Counted from the first letter of the stretch, positions 1 to 8,810 are shown. The stretch: 64,000 nucleotides of DNA from Bacteroidaceae bacterium (GCA_017467885.1 JAFUKC010000021.1:1-64000), one strand, 5' to 3'. The notes: a model not told the origin generated them from the sequence alone. Translations and numbers: made by a program.

Positions 1-317
1 AATTTGTAAGAGGTGAGGGTGGGAAGCGAGGGACAATCGGTGGTATAGCCGGTGTAGCTGCCATGAGGATACTCTATAGCATCGCTACCGGAGAGGGGGA
101 CGTAAAGAGTACCGTCGATGCTGTAATATTCACCATCGAGGAAGGAGAGAGGATAGGCATCGACACCGCCATCCGACAAACAGACAAACAGAGTGGGAGT
201 GGATAGTACATCTACAGGAGTATATGCGAGCGTTTCTTCGTCTGTCGATTGTGCAAATACGGTTTTCACCGTAAACAAAAAAACAACCGGAAGTAAAAAG
301 GTAAATTTACATTTCAT
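1..317 (-). CDS. Secreted protein of unknown function, N-terminal part only
   Basis: This minus-strand reading frame runs off the left edge, so only about 105 N-terminal residues are visible. It begins with a clear signal peptide (MKCKFTFLLP, then a hydrophobic stretch ending VFAQS), and the mature part is rich in Asp, Gly, Ser and aromatic residues, as in many Bacteroidales surface or secreted proteins. An in-frame ATG at 335 would add six residues; I prefer 317 because it gives a standard signal peptide. A TATCTTTG -7 box lies at 377-384. I do not recognise the family, and the C-terminal part that would show a sorting or catalytic domain is outside the window. Confidence 0.7.
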   Translation of the reverse strand, partial: MKCKFTFLLPVVFLFTVKTVFAQSTDEETLAYTPVDVLSTPTLFVCLSDGGVDAYPLSFLDGEYYSIDGTLYVPLSGSDAIEYPHGSYTGYTTDCPSLPTLTSYK

Positions 318-376
318 AATACCTGCAATTTTCATAATAAATAATATTACTGCAAACGCCATAGGCAAGCATAGTG

Positions 377-384
377 CAAAGATA
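377..384 (-). promoter_or_regulatory. Bacteroidetes -7 box for the left-edge gene
   Basis: The minus strand reads TATCTTTG, a perfect match to TAnnTTTG, about 60 nt before the predicted start at 317. I see no good -33 box at the usual distance. Confidence 0.5.
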
Positions 385-441
385 TAGAAAAAATATAACA
401 ATTTTTAAATTATAACTTATTTATAATAACTCATATAGTAC

Positions 442-479
442 AAACACAGATTACACTGTCGACAGTGTAATCTGTGTTT
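442..479 (-). terminator. Perfect 38-bp palindrome downstream of the GT9 gene
   Basis: Arms of 19 nt (442-460 and 461-479) are exact reverse complements with no spacer; the centre is GTCGAC. It lies 19 nt after the GT9 stop codon and before the divergently placed regulatory region of the left-edge gene, so a terminator role is likely. There is no long T run after the stem on the minus strand, so termination is inferred. Confidence 0.5.
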
Positions 480-498
480 AAGAATGCTTATGCAAAAC

Positions 499-1554
499 TT
501 ACTTCCCTATCTTTTTTATAATGTGCTTTGCCACATCTTCCGGAGGAATATTCATACAGCGATAATCACCAAAACGACATGGTTTATTGCCAAAAACAGA
601 ACATGGACGGCAATCCATAGATAACTGTATGCAATCATCGGAACTCTGTCGCCAACCCAAGAAACCGGCAAGAGGAGAGGTTGCACCCCATATTGAAACA
701 GCCGGAGTATTTACAAGCGAAGCCATGTGCATATTTGCAGAATCCATGCACAGCATAACGTCCAGATGACTGATAAGACGCAATTCACCATTAAAATTTG
801 TTTTGCCTATAAATGAGTGCACGTTTGCGAAACTATTGCACCAATCATTCACAACAGATTCTTCCTCGGGACCGTTACCGAAACAGACAACCTTTATACC
901 TTGCTGCTCTGATAATAATTTTACAACGGTGCGCATATGCTCCATGGGATAAATTTTCCCTTTATGGCGTGCAAACGGCGCAACTCCGACCCATTTATCA
1001 ACACCCTTCTGCGGCAACACACCGACAAACTCGCTTATATCACCTTTTCCTTCTTTAAACAATGATACAAAATCGGGGGTAAACGGTAAACCGATACGTG
1101 TAAACACATCACGATACCGTTCAAAAGTGGTTGCAAGCGGTTCAAGACATTTATTTCTACTGCGTGCCAGACGCCGTTTCTCGGCATGTCCCTTTATTAT
1201 TTTGGCTGTTTTTGTACCGCCAAGAGCAAAGAATGTTCGTAATATTTTTGTACGCAGAACATCGTGTAAATCGGCAACAACATCGGGGTTGTATTCGTCC
1301 TTCAGCTCCTTATACAACCTGCGTAAACCACAAATGCCTTTGTAATCATCGAGTTCTATTCCTGCAAGTTCAATATTGTCGGGCTTATTGATAAAGAATT
1401 GACAAAAACGTTTACGACTTGCAAATATGAAACGATGTTGCGGATACGTTTCGGCCAGCGAATAAAGCAATGGAATTGTCATTGCAATATCGCCTACCGC
1501 CGAGAAACGTGTTATGAATACGGTCAGACCGTTGTTATTTCTTTCCTGCGCCAT
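499..1554 (-). CDS. Glycosyltransferase family 9 (heptosyltransferase-like)
   Basis: A 351-residue protein of the ADP-heptose:LPS heptosyltransferase (GT9, GT-B fold) family. The N-terminal motif TRFSAVGDIAMTIPLL matches the RFSALGD signature of WaaF/WaaC/RfaQ proteins. The C-terminal half carries the nucleotide-sugar region CMDSANMHMASLVNTPAVSIWG and a Cys-rich segment (CRPCSVFGNKPC) common in Bacteroidetes members. It is expected to act on the cytoplasmic face of the inner membrane on a lipid-linked glycan; donor and acceptor cannot be read from sequence. Its start overlaps the end of the DUF4254 gene by 20 nt, so the two are translationally coupled and presumably work together. Confidence 0.88.
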   Translation of the reverse strand: MAQERNNNGLTVFITRFSAVGDIAMTIPLLYSLAETYPQHRFIFASRKRFCQFFINKPDNIELAGIELDDYKGICGLRRLYKELKDEYNPDVVADLHDVLRTKILRTFFALGGTKTAKIIKGHAEKRRLARSRNKCLEPLATTFERYRDVFTRIGLPFTPDFVSLFKEGKGDISEFVGVLPQKGVDKWVGVAPFARHKGKIYPMEHMRTVVKLLSEQQGIKVVCFGNGPEEESVVNDWCNSFANVHSFIGKTNFNGELRLISHLDVMLCMDSANMHMASLVNTPAVSIWGATSPLAGFLGWRQSSDDCIQLSMDCRPCSVFGNKPCRFGDYRCMNIPPEDVAKHIIKKIGK

Positions 1555-2149
1555 AGAGTACCGGATTCAATGCCGGGTCGTTATACATTTTCATCTGACG
1601 ATATACCTTCATATACTTACGGCCGGCAGCAATATCATCGAGTAATTGCCCGATGGATGTTGTCATGTCTTTGTATTGTTCTAAAAGAACATCCAATTTT
1701 GCCTGACATTTTGCACGATGCTCCTCATCTACATCGGTACGGTTTACCTCTTCCTGCATGTGATAAATCTTGAGCGAAAGAATTGAATAACGGTCTACCG
1801 CCCACGCCGGACTTTCGGTATTGATGGTTGCATCCGAAGCTGGAATAACATCCTTATATAAATCGAGGAAATAGCTGTCGATAAGTTCAACAAGATCGGT
1901 TCGATCTTGGTTCGATTTATCGATACGACGTTTCAAGACCAGAGCTTCAACAGGGTCGATATTCGGATCGCGGATAATATCCTCAAAGTGCCACTGTACG
2001 GTATCAATCCAACATTTAAGATAGAGATAATATTCTATGCTCTTTACCGGATATGGGTTGTTTATGGGAGTATCTACATTGTCGGTTTTGTGATAATCGA
2101 CAATAGCCTCGTTGAAGACAGGCCAGCTCATTTCGGTGAATTTTTTCAT
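1535..2149 (-). CDS. DUF4254 family protein
   Basis: A 204-residue soluble, probably all-helical protein that I recognise as DUF4254, a family found next to GT9 glycosyltransferases in Bacteroidetes. Typical features are the conserved WPVFNEAIVDYH start, the HFEDIIRDP segment and the KRRIDKSNQDRTDLVE helix. It has no signal peptide or membrane segment. It is the first gene of a two-gene operon with the GT9 gene, with a good promoter at 2181-2212. The molecular function is unknown; a partner or regulator of the glycosyltransferase is an inference from the conserved pairing. Confidence 0.85.
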   Translation of the reverse strand: MKKFTEMSWPVFNEAIVDYHKTDNVDTPINNPYPVKSIEYYLYLKCWIDTVQWHFEDIIRDPNIDPVEALVLKRRIDKSNQDRTDLVELIDSYFLDLYKDVIPASDATINTESPAWAVDRYSILSLKIYHMQEEVNRTDVDEEHRAKCQAKLDVLLEQYKDMTTSIGQLLDDIAAGRKYMKVYRQMKMYNDPALNPVLYGAGKK

Positions 2150-2180
2150 AATATCGTGTGTTTGATAATCAATACTGCTT

Positions 2181-2212
2181 CAAAAATAACGAAACTTTAC
2201 GATACCGGCAAA
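2181..2212 (-). promoter_or_regulatory. Promoter of the DUF4254-GT9 operon
   Basis: On the minus strand a -33 TTTG (2212-2209) and a -7 TATTTTTG (2188-2181) are separated by 20 nt, the classic Bacteroidetes sigma-ABfr arrangement. Transcription would start near 2175, about 25 nt before the DUF4254 start. Confidence 0.65.
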
Positions 2213-2262
2213 AAAATGTCGAAAAAGTAACATTTATAAATAGATATAAACAGTTTTGTGCG

Positions 2263-2270
2263 TATCTTCG
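2263..2270 (+). promoter_or_regulatory. -7 box for pdxB
   Basis: TATCTTCG matches the TAnnTTTG/TTCG -7 box. With transcription starting around 2275-2278 the mRNA leader would be only about 10-20 nt, which supports choosing one of the ATGs at 2287-2296 over any upstream start. No clear -33 box is visible. Confidence 0.45.
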
Positions 2271-2295
2271 CAATGAATTTGAAAGCATGATGAGA

Positions 2296-3339
2296 ATGAA
2301 AGTTGTTATAGACGAAAAAATTCCTTTCTTAAAGGATGCACTCAGCCGGATGGGACACGTTGTTTATGCAATGCCCGGGAACAGAATATCAAAAAACGAT
2401 ATACACGATGCCGAAGCACTGTTTGTACGCACCCGTACTATATGTGATGCTTCACTGCTCGACGACACAAGTATAGAGTTCATTGGAACAGCAACTATCG
2501 GATACGACCACATCGACAGAAATTATTGCCACACGCACAATATAAAATGGACAAATGCACCCGGTTGCAATGCCGATGCTGTTCTGCAATATATACAATG
2601 TACAATTTACAGCTGGGCGAAAAGAAATAATATCGCACAAGAAGATATCACACTGGGAGTTATAGGTGTGGGGCAGATAGGGCAACGTGTTGCAAAGTGG
2701 GCAGCGAGTGCAGGAATGCGTCTTTTATTGAACGACCCACCGCGCGAAGCTGCCGGTGAACAAGGATTTGCCCCACTTGAAAAAATTGCTGACGAATGCA
2801 ATGTAATCACATTCCACCCCACCCTGACGAAAGATGGAGATTATCCGAGTTTTCATCTTGCCGACAGTAGATTCTTTTTATCGCTACGCAAGAGACCATT
2901 GATAATTAATGCATCACGAGGCCCCGTTGTAGATAACACTGCCCTGTTGGAAGCATGCAACAATAACCTAATAGGAGCAGCAGCCATAGATGTATGGGAG
3001 AACGAGCCGGATATAAATATCTCGTTATTAAATAAAGCATACATAGCAACACCGCACATCGCAGGCTACTCGGCAGAAGGAAAACTCAATGCAACCCGAA
3101 TGATGATTGAAGCATTTGCTGCACACACAAATTATACAAAAGAACTGCCACATATAGCACTACCCTTTCCCGAAAACAGGGATATATCGGCACACACAAT
3201 ACAAGAAGCATTATTGCAAATATATTCACCCGAGGATGAAACTGCAGCATTGAAGAATAATCCCGAGAAGTTCGAGGATTTACGAAACAACTACAAACTG
3301 AGACGTGAACCATCGGCCTACAACATTACCATAATATAG
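2296..3339 (+). CDS. pdxB: Erythronate-4-phosphate dehydrogenase
   Basis: PdxB oxidises 4-phospho-D-erythronate in the deoxyxylulose 5-phosphate-dependent pathway to pyridoxal phosphate. It belongs to the D-2-hydroxyacid dehydrogenase family. Visible landmarks are the MKVVIDEKIPF start typical of PdxB, the substrate-domain segment FIGTATIGYDHID, the NAD-binding GVGQIGQRVAKWA, the catalytic Arg in NASRGPVVD, and the Glu/His pair in WENEPDIN and ATPHIAGYS. It is about 347 residues, the usual length. ATGs at 2287 and 2290 are alternative starts; 2296 aligns best with the family. It stands alone between the divergent DUF4254 operon and acpP, and is closed by a strong hairpin. Confidence 0.9.
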   Translation: MKVVIDEKIPFLKDALSRMGHVVYAMPGNRISKNDIHDAEALFVRTRTICDASLLDDTSIEFIGTATIGYDHIDRNYCHTHNIKWTNAPGCNADAVLQYIQCTIYSWAKRNNIAQEDITLGVIGVGQIGQRVAKWAASAGMRLLLNDPPREAAGEQGFAPLEKIADECNVITFHPTLTKDGDYPSFHLADSRFFLSLRKRPLIINASRGPVVDNTALLEACNNNLIGAAAIDVWENEPDINISLLNKAYIATPHIAGYSAEGKLNATRMMIEAFAAHTNYTKELPHIALPFPENRDISAHTIQEALLQIYSPEDETAALKNNPEKFEDLRNNYKLRREPSAYNITII

Positions 3340-3350
3340 GCAACAGAGGT

Positions 3351-3389
3351 ACTTTTTTGCACAACCTGCAAGTTTTTGTGCAAAAAAGT
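3351..3389 (+). terminator. Rho-independent terminator of pdxB
   Basis: A perfect 14-bp stem (3351-3364 with 3376-3389) with an 11-nt loop, followed by a T-rich stretch. The arms themselves contain A6/T6 tracts, so it can work on RNA from either strand. Confidence 0.75.
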
Positions 3390-3410
3390 TGCTATTTTTT
3401 CACTATTTAT

Positions 3411-3441
3411 TTTGCCGATATAATTTTTTATCATACCTTTG
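3411..3441 (+). promoter_or_regulatory. Promoter of acpP-fabF-rnc
   Basis: TTTG at 3411-3414 and TACCTTTG at 3434-3441 are separated by exactly 19 nt, a textbook Bacteroidetes promoter. The start point would be near 3447, giving a leader of about 38 nt before acpP. Confidence 0.75.
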
Positions 3442-3484
3442 CAACACTGATAATTTACTATTCATTTATTAAATTCATACAATT

Positions 3485-3727
3485 ATGTCAGAAATTGAAT
3501 CAAGAGTTAAAGCTATTATCGTAGAGAAGTTCGGTGTATCGGAGTCTGAGGTTACTTCAGATGCAAGTTTCACAAATGATTTGAGCGCAGATTCATTGGA
3601 CCGCGTTGAGCTTATCATGGAGATTGAGGACGAGTTCGGTATCTCTATCCCCGAGGATCAGGCTGAAAACATCGCAACTGTAGGCGATGCTGTTAAGTAC
3701 GTAGAAAAAATGGTTGCTGAAAAGTAA
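3485..3727 (+). CDS. acpP: Acyl carrier protein
   Basis: An 80-residue acidic protein with the phosphopantetheine attachment motif in [18 protein letters not shown]; the Ser of DSL carries the prosthetic group. It shuttles acyl chains through type II fatty acid synthesis in the cytoplasm. Size and composition are standard. It is directly upstream of fabF (37-nt gap) and rnc, the conserved acpP-fabF-rnc order of many bacteria, and is driven by a strong consensus promoter. Confidence 0.96.
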   Translation: MSEIESRVKAIIVEKFGVSESEVTSDASFTNDLSADSLDRVELIMEIEDEFGISIPEDQAENIATVGDAVKYVEKMVAEK

Positions 3728-3764
3728 TCCGTTCTTCTATAATATTTTCCTAACTATTCTATTA

Positions 3765-5024
3765 ATGAAATTTAGAAGAGTAGTTGTAACAGGTCTTGGT
3801 GTTGTGTCTCCGGTTGGAAATGATATTCCCACAATGTGGGAGAATATCTCCAACGGTGTGAGCGGCGCAGGGCCTATTACTCGTTTTGACGCATCCTTAT
3901 TCAAAACAAACTTCGCATGTGAGGTTAAAGATTTCGACCCAAAATTAGATTTGGGACGTGATGCCCGCAAATTCGACACAGACACACATTTCGGTGTTGT
4001 TTCGGCGGTTCAAGCAATAAACGACAGCGGTTTGGATTTTGAGAAAGAGGATTGCAATAGAATTGGTGTTATATACGGTGAAGGTATCGGTGGTATTCGT
4101 TCGCTCGAGGACGAGTTGGAACCTTATTTCAAGAATCCCGAAAACGGGCCACGTTTCTCGCCGTTCCTCATTACAAAGATGATATCGGACATGACAACCG
4201 GTATTATATCTATCCGCTACGGCATTAAAGGACCCAACTACGTAACCACATCGGCATGTGCATCGGCATCAAATGCAATCATCGATGCATACGACCAAAT
4301 TCGTTTGGGAAGAGCTGACGTAATGTTAACCGGAGGTTCCGAGGCTGCTATCTGCCCCACCGGCGTAGGAGGTTTTAATGCAATGCACGCACTCTCAACA
4401 CGCAACGACGAGCCGAAGAAGGCATCACGCCCATTCAGCAAAAGTCGTGACGGTTTTGTCATTGGCGAAGGTGCAGCCTGCCTTGTTCTCGAGGAGTATG
4501 AGCACGCTGTTGCACGTGGCGCAAAGATTTATGCAGAACTTGCAGGTTCGGGACTTACAGCTGATGCCTACCACATGACATCGCCTCACCCCGAAGGTGA
4601 AGGTGCAGCAAGAGTAATGCAGAATGCCATAGAAGAGGCCGGTCTGACACCCAACGATGTAGATTACATAAATGTTCATGGCACATCTACAAATGCCGGT
4701 GACATTGCCGAGCTCAAGGCCATTCAACAATTATTCGGCGAACATGCATATAAGTTAAATATCAGCTCTACAAAATCGATGACCGGACACCTTTTGGGTG
4801 CAGCCGGAGCAATAGAAGCTGCTATCACCGTACTTGCATTGAAGAACGACCTTGTACCGCCCACAATCAATCACGAAGAAGGCGACGAGGATGAGAACAT
4901 CGACTACAATCTGAACCTGACCTTCAATAAGGCACAGAAAAGAACCATAAACGTTGCCATCTCCAATACATTCGGATTCGGCGGCCATAACGCATGTATC
5001 GTTTTTAAAAAGATTGAAGCATAA
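3765..5024 (+). CDS. fabF: 3-oxoacyl-[acyl-carrier-protein] synthase II
   Basis: FabF condenses malonyl-ACP with acyl-ACP in fatty acid elongation. The 419-residue protein has the complete Cys-His-His triad: Cys in TSACASAS, His in VHGTSTNAGD and His in KSMTGHLLGAAG. The ATG at 3765 gives the canonical MKFRRVVVTGLGVVSPVG start; an in-frame ATG at 3714 inside acpP would only add a hydrophobic unconserved tail. It lies between acpP and rnc in one transcription unit. Confidence 0.95.
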   Translation: MKFRRVVVTGLGVVSPVGNDIPTMWENISNGVSGAGPITRFDASLFKTNFACEVKDFDPKLDLGRDARKFDTDTHFGVVSAVQAINDSGLDFEKEDCNRIGVIYGEGIGGIRSLEDELEPYFKNPENGPRFSPFLITKMISDMTTGIISIRYGIKGPNYVTTSACASASNAIIDAYDQIRLGRADVMLTGGSEAAICPTGVGGFNAMHALSTRNDEPKKASRPFSKSRDGFVIGEGAACLVLEEYEHAVARGAKIYAELAGSGLTADAYHMTSPHPEGEGAARVMQNAIEEAGLTPNDVDYINVHGTSTNAGDIAELKAIQQLFGEHAYKLNISSTKSMTGHLLGAAGAIEAAITVLALKNDLVPPTINHEEGDEDENIDYNLNLTFNKAQKRTINVAISNTFGFGGHNACIVFKKIEA

Positions 5025-5763
5025 AGTACTCATAAGTTTAACAGATAGAATAAGACTGCTTTTCAAGAGAGACAAGGAGTCTTATTCTACTTTATATAAC
5101 ATTTTGGGATTCATACCCAAAAGTCTTAAACCGTATAGAACGGCATTCACACACAGTTCACTGATTTCAAATTCATCGCGCAGAAGCTCGACTTGCAACG
5201 AACGGCTGGAATTTCTTGGCGATGCGGTATTAAGCGCGGTTGTCTCAGACTTCTTATACACGAAATTTCATAATGAACGCGAGGGATTTCTTTCAAAATC
5301 GCGAAGCAACCTCGTTTGTCGCGAAAGGCTGAATAATATTGCCTGCCAAATCGGATTAGACAAGTTGGTAGACACAAAAGCCATAGAACAAAGACACAAC
5401 AACTATATTTATGGCAATGCTTTTGAGGCGTTTATCGGTGCCATATACACCGATCGTGGATACTTCTATTGCAAAAAATTCCTCACAGAACGAATTTTCC
5501 CCCTATTAGGCAGCATCGAGGATATTGTAAAAACCGATAAAAACTACAAAAGCCGTCTTATAGAATGGGGGCAAAAAAGACACAAAGAGATAACATTCCA
5601 ATTAATAAGCGAAGAACAAAAAGAAAACGGTTATTATTTTATAAGTGAGGTATACATAAACGGCGAATTAAGCGGATTGGGAGAAGGATTCTCGAAACGT
5701 GAAAGCCAACAGAATGCCGCACAAGAAGCTTTATCACAAATACATAAAGCAAAAACAGCTTGA
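5014..5763 (+). CDS. rnc: Ribonuclease III, probable TTG start
   Basis: RNase III cleaves double-stranded RNA in rRNA and mRNA processing. The nuclease signature NERLEFLGDAVLSAVVSDFL is present, a second acidic cluster follows in YGNAFEAFIGAIYTDRG, and the C-terminal double-stranded RNA-binding domain ends in RESQQNAAQEALSQI. The only upstream ATG (4954) would overlap fabF by 71 nt and add a 20-residue translation of the fabF 3' end. The TTG at 5014 gives an 11-nt overlap and a start (MKHKVLISLTDRIRLLF) that fits relatives beginning just before the IRLLF segment, as I recall them. No ATG lies between there and the conserved domain. Confidence 0.85.
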   Translation: MKHKVLISLTDRIRLLFKRDKESYSTLYNILGFIPKSLKPYRTAFTHSSLISNSSRRSSTCNERLEFLGDAVLSAVVSDFLYTKFHNEREGFLSKSRSNLVCRERLNNIACQIGLDKLVDTKAIEQRHNNYIYGNAFEAFIGAIYTDRGYFYCKKFLTERIFPLLGSIEDIVKTDKNYKSRLIEWGQKRHKEITFQLISEEQKENGYYFISEVYINGELSGLGEGFSKRESQQNAAQEALSQIHKAKTA

Positions 5764-5779
5764 CGGCTACTGTATGCCA

Positions 5780-6157
5780 TTAAGAATCATCTCTTATCCC
5801 CTTAATGGTAACACCGGCTCTCAGCCTGTCACCACCCATCGGTGGAGTATCTTTAAACAGCGCCACCTCCACCTCGTCAACACAAGCAAAACGGTCGAGA
5901 ATCACTCTTATTATACGCCAACACACATGCTCCAACAGTTGCGAAGGTTTTGACATCTCTTGTTTTAGTAAATCGTAAACATCGGCGTAACTCACAGTGG
6001 ATGTGATATCATCACTATATACACATGAATAATCGGTAAGTGTCAAAAGTATATCAATTGTATAAGAAGCACCCACCTGTTGCTCCTGTGGCATTACTCC
6101 ATGATAAGCATACAGATGAATGTCGCTTATCGCTATCTGATATTTCTTAATTTGCAT
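5780..6157 (-). CDS. folB: Dihydroneopterin aldolase
   Basis: FolB converts 7,8-dihydroneopterin to 6-hydroxymethyl-dihydropterin and glycolaldehyde in folate synthesis. The protein (about 125 residues) has the family landmarks IHLYAYHGVMPQEQQVGASY, the catalytic region VSYADVYDLL, LLEHVCWRI and the C-terminal KDTPPMGGDRLRAGV. The start at 6157 (MQIKKYQIAISDI) is chosen over 6175 because the family begins there. It follows nrdJ on the same strand with a hairpin between them and converges with rnc. Confidence 0.9.
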   Translation of the reverse strand: MQIKKYQIAISDIHLYAYHGVMPQEQQVGASYTIDILLTLTDYSCVYSDDITSTVSYADVYDLLKQEMSKPSQLLEHVCWRIIRVILDRFACVDEVEVALFKDTPPMGGDRLRAGVTIKGIRDDS

Positions 6158-6171
6158 ACTTCTTTTGCAAA

Positions 6172-6202
6172 GCATGAAGAGCCCCTAAAAGACTCTTCAT
6201 GC
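6172..6202 (-). terminator. Hairpin between nrdJ and folB
   Basis: GCATGAAGAG (6172-6181) and CTCTTCATGC (6193-6202) form a perfect 10-bp stem with an 11-nt loop, 16 nt after the nrdJ stop and 15 nt before the folB start. It probably terminates or attenuates nrdJ transcripts; a T run is weak. Confidence 0.55.
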
Positions 6203-6218
6203 ATATCATTATTATTTA

Positions 6219-8753
6219 TTATCCGCATTTTGAGTAACCACACGACGGGCAATGCAAACAACCCTCCTCGAATATCAACTGATTCTTGCAGTTGGGACAC
6301 TTTTCTGCCGAAGCTGCTCCGTCGGCAATATAACGTTTGAGAGCACGTTCCACACCGTTCTTCCACGTATTGATGTTATCGGAACCAAGCTGCAATGAAG
6401 AGATAAGCTTTATCACCTGCGCAATAGGCATCTTATAGCGAAGCACTCCGGAAATAAGTTTCGCATAGTTCCAGAATTCGGGATTAAAGCGTTCGGACAA
6501 TCCCTCAATTGTAGTTTTGTAACCAATCTTGTTCTCAAATTGAAAATCATAACGTTTAGTACCATCCTCGTTAGTATGTTTAATGATAATACCACGCGTT
6601 ACGCTCTTCGGCAGAGGAATTCCATCTTCATCATCCTGCTGTCCTGTAAAAATCTCGTATGGTTCACCGTTCAATAAACCTATAAATGCCACCCACTTTT
6701 CTTTATTGTTTTGGAAACGCACAACATCGGCCTCAAGCACTGTGGGACGCACCTCGGTAATTGTTGGTATCATCTGCTCGACCGACTCTTTCTTGTCATT
6801 CTTGCTGTCGGTAGAGACAAGAACCCCCGCACGAGAACCGTCACGATAGACCGTACAACCTTTGCAACCACACTTCCATGCTGTAATATAAAGTTCGTTT
6901 ACAAGCTTCTCATCGACGTTATTGGGCAGATTTATGGTAACGCTTATCGAATGGTCGACCCACTTCTGTATTCTACCCTGCATCTGAACCTTGGCCACCC
7001 AATCGATATCATTTGACGTAGCTTTTGAATAGGGTGAACGAGCTACAATATTATCAATTTCAACCTGCGAATAACGCTTGTTCACATCTATACCGTTTAT
7101 CTTCATCCACTCTATGAATTTATGGTGGAATACAATATACTCCTCAAACGTATCACCGTTCTCATCTGTAAAATCCACATGTACTTCCGGGTCGTTTGGA
7201 TTCACCTTGCGGCGACGTTTATAAACCGGCATAAATACAGGCTCGATACCCGAAGTGGTTTGTGTCATGATGCTGACAGTACCTGTAGGCGCAATTGTCA
7301 AACATGCAATATTACGACGTCCATACTGCTTCATCTCTTCATATAATGCAGGGTCGGCCTCACGCAGACGATTTATAAAAGGATTTTTCTCTTCACGTTT
7401 ATAATCAAACACTTCAAATGCGCCACGTTCCTTGGCCATATTCACCGAGGAACGATATGCTGCAAGAGCAACATTCTTATGCACATCGACCGAGAAATCT
7501 GTAGCTTCGTTACTGCCATAACGTAATCCCATGGCAGCCAACATATCACCTTCGGCTGTAATTCCTACACCGGTACGACGTCCCATGCTACTCTTGCGAT
7601 AAATCTTGTTCCAAAGCGTCTTTTCGGCCTCTTTTACCTCTTCACTTTCGGGGTCACTATCAATTTTGGCCCTTATGGCATCAATCTTTTCAAGTTCAAG
7701 GTCGATAATATCATCCATCATACGCTGCGCCTTGCCGACATGTTCGCGTAACAATTCAAAATCGAACTCGGCTTCGGGAGTAAACGGATTCTTTACATAA
7801 GAATAGAGATTGATTGCTATAAGGCGGCACGAATCGTAAGGACAGAGAGGTATCTCACCACAAGGATTTGTGGATACGGTTTTAAAACCAAGGTCGGCAT
7901 AACAGTCGGGGATAGACTCACGACGGATTGTATCCCAGAAGAGCACCCCGGGCTCTGCCGATTTCCACGCATTATGAATAATTTTTTTCCACAATGCACC
8001 GGCATCTATCTCTTTTTTAAAGGATGGTTCGGACGAATCAATAGGATATTGCTGTATGTAAGGAGTTTCCGATGTGACCGCATTCATAAAATCATCATCA
8101 ATCTTTACCGAAACATTTGCACCGGTAACCTTACCCTCGGTCATCTTTGCATCTATAAATGCTTCCGCATCAGGATGTTTAATGGAAACACTCAACATAA
8201 GGGCACCGCGTCGACCGTCTTGAGCAACCTCGCGGGTTGAGTTTGAGTAACGCTCCATAAAAGGAACCAAACCGGTGGAGGTAAGTGCCGAGTTCTTCAC
8301 CGGCGAACCTTTCGGACGGATATGCGACAAATCATGACCGACACCGCCACGGCGTTTCATAAGTTGCACCTGCTCTTCGTCTATACGGATTATACCACCG
8401 TATGAATCGGCTTTCCCGTCGATACCGATCACAAAACAGTTGGAAAGTGATGCAATCTGAAAATCATTTCCAATTCCGGTCATAGGACTACCCTGCGGAA
8501 TAATATACTTAAAGTGATCAAGGAGATCGAATATTTCCTGAGCCGACATCGGGTTTTCATACTTCTGCTCAATGCGTGCAATCTCGTTTGCTATACGCCA
8601 ATGCATATCACGAGGAGACTGTTCGTATATTGCACCGAAAGAATCCTTCATGGCATACTTGTTCACCCAAACACGAGCAGCCAACTCATCGCCATTAAAA
8701 TATTCAAGTGAAGCCTTGAAAGCTTCGTCATAGGAGTAAGTTTTGTTTTCCAC
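6219..8753 (-). CDS. nrdJ: Adenosylcobalamin-dependent (class II) ribonucleotide reductase
   Basis: An 844-residue class II reductase that makes deoxyribonucleotides without oxygen dependence, using adenosylcobalamin. The redox Cys in SLSNCFVI and the radical-site region NPCGEIPL are present, followed by ACLTIAPTGTVSIMTQTTSGIEP and the C-terminal CGCKGCTVYRDGSRAGVL segment. The protein ends in a zinc ribbon (CPNCKNQ ... CPSCGYSKCG), as in long NrdJ proteins. The start codon is GTG at 8753; the sequence from there (MENKTYSYDEAFKASLEYF) fits the family start. A good promoter lies at 8811-8842. I found no cobalamin riboswitch in the short leader. The cell must make or import cobalamin. Confidence 0.93.
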   Translation of the reverse strand: MENKTYSYDEAFKASLEYFNGDELAARVWVNKYAMKDSFGAIYEQSPRDMHWRIANEIARIEQKYENPMSAQEIFDLLDHFKYIIPQGSPMTGIGNDFQIASLSNCFVIGIDGKADSYGGIIRIDEEQVQLMKRRGGVGHDLSHIRPKGSPVKNSALTSTGLVPFMERYSNSTREVAQDGRRGALMLSVSIKHPDAEAFIDAKMTEGKVTGANVSVKIDDDFMNAVTSETPYIQQYPIDSSEPSFKKEIDAGALWKKIIHNAWKSAEPGVLFWDTIRRESIPDCYADLGFKTVSTNPCGEIPLCPYDSCRLIAINLYSYVKNPFTPEAEFDFELLREHVGKAQRMMDDIIDLELEKIDAIRAKIDSDPESEEVKEAEKTLWNKIYRKSSMGRRTGVGITAEGDMLAAMGLRYGSNEATDFSVDVHKNVALAAYRSSVNMAKERGAFEVFDYKREEKNPFINRLREADPALYEEMKQYGRRNIACLTIAPTGTVSIMTQTTSGIEPVFMPVYKRRRKVNPNDPEVHVDFTDENGDTFEEYIVFHHKFIEWMKINGIDVNKRYSQVEIDNIVARSPYSKATSNDIDWVAKVQMQGRIQKWVDHSISVTINLPNNVDEKLVNELYITAWKCGCKGCTVYRDGSRAGVLVSTDSKNDKKESVEQMIPTITEVRPTVLEADVVRFQNNKEKWVAFIGLLNGEPYEIFTGQQDDEDGIPLPKSVTRGIIIKHTNEDGTKRYDFQFENKIGYKTTIEGLSERFNPEFWNYAKLISGVLRYKMPIAQVIKLISSLQLGSDNINTWKNGVERALKRYIADGAASAEKCPNCKNQLIFEEGCLHCPSCGYSKCG

Positions 8754-8810
8754 TGTTTTTATATTATTATATTTTTAAATTTATTTTCAGACTGCATTTA
8801 TTGGCAACCA

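Noticed and set aside
2158..2295. N-terminal extension of PdxB
   Set aside because: It is not conserved in the family and lies upstream of the likely transcription start near 2276.
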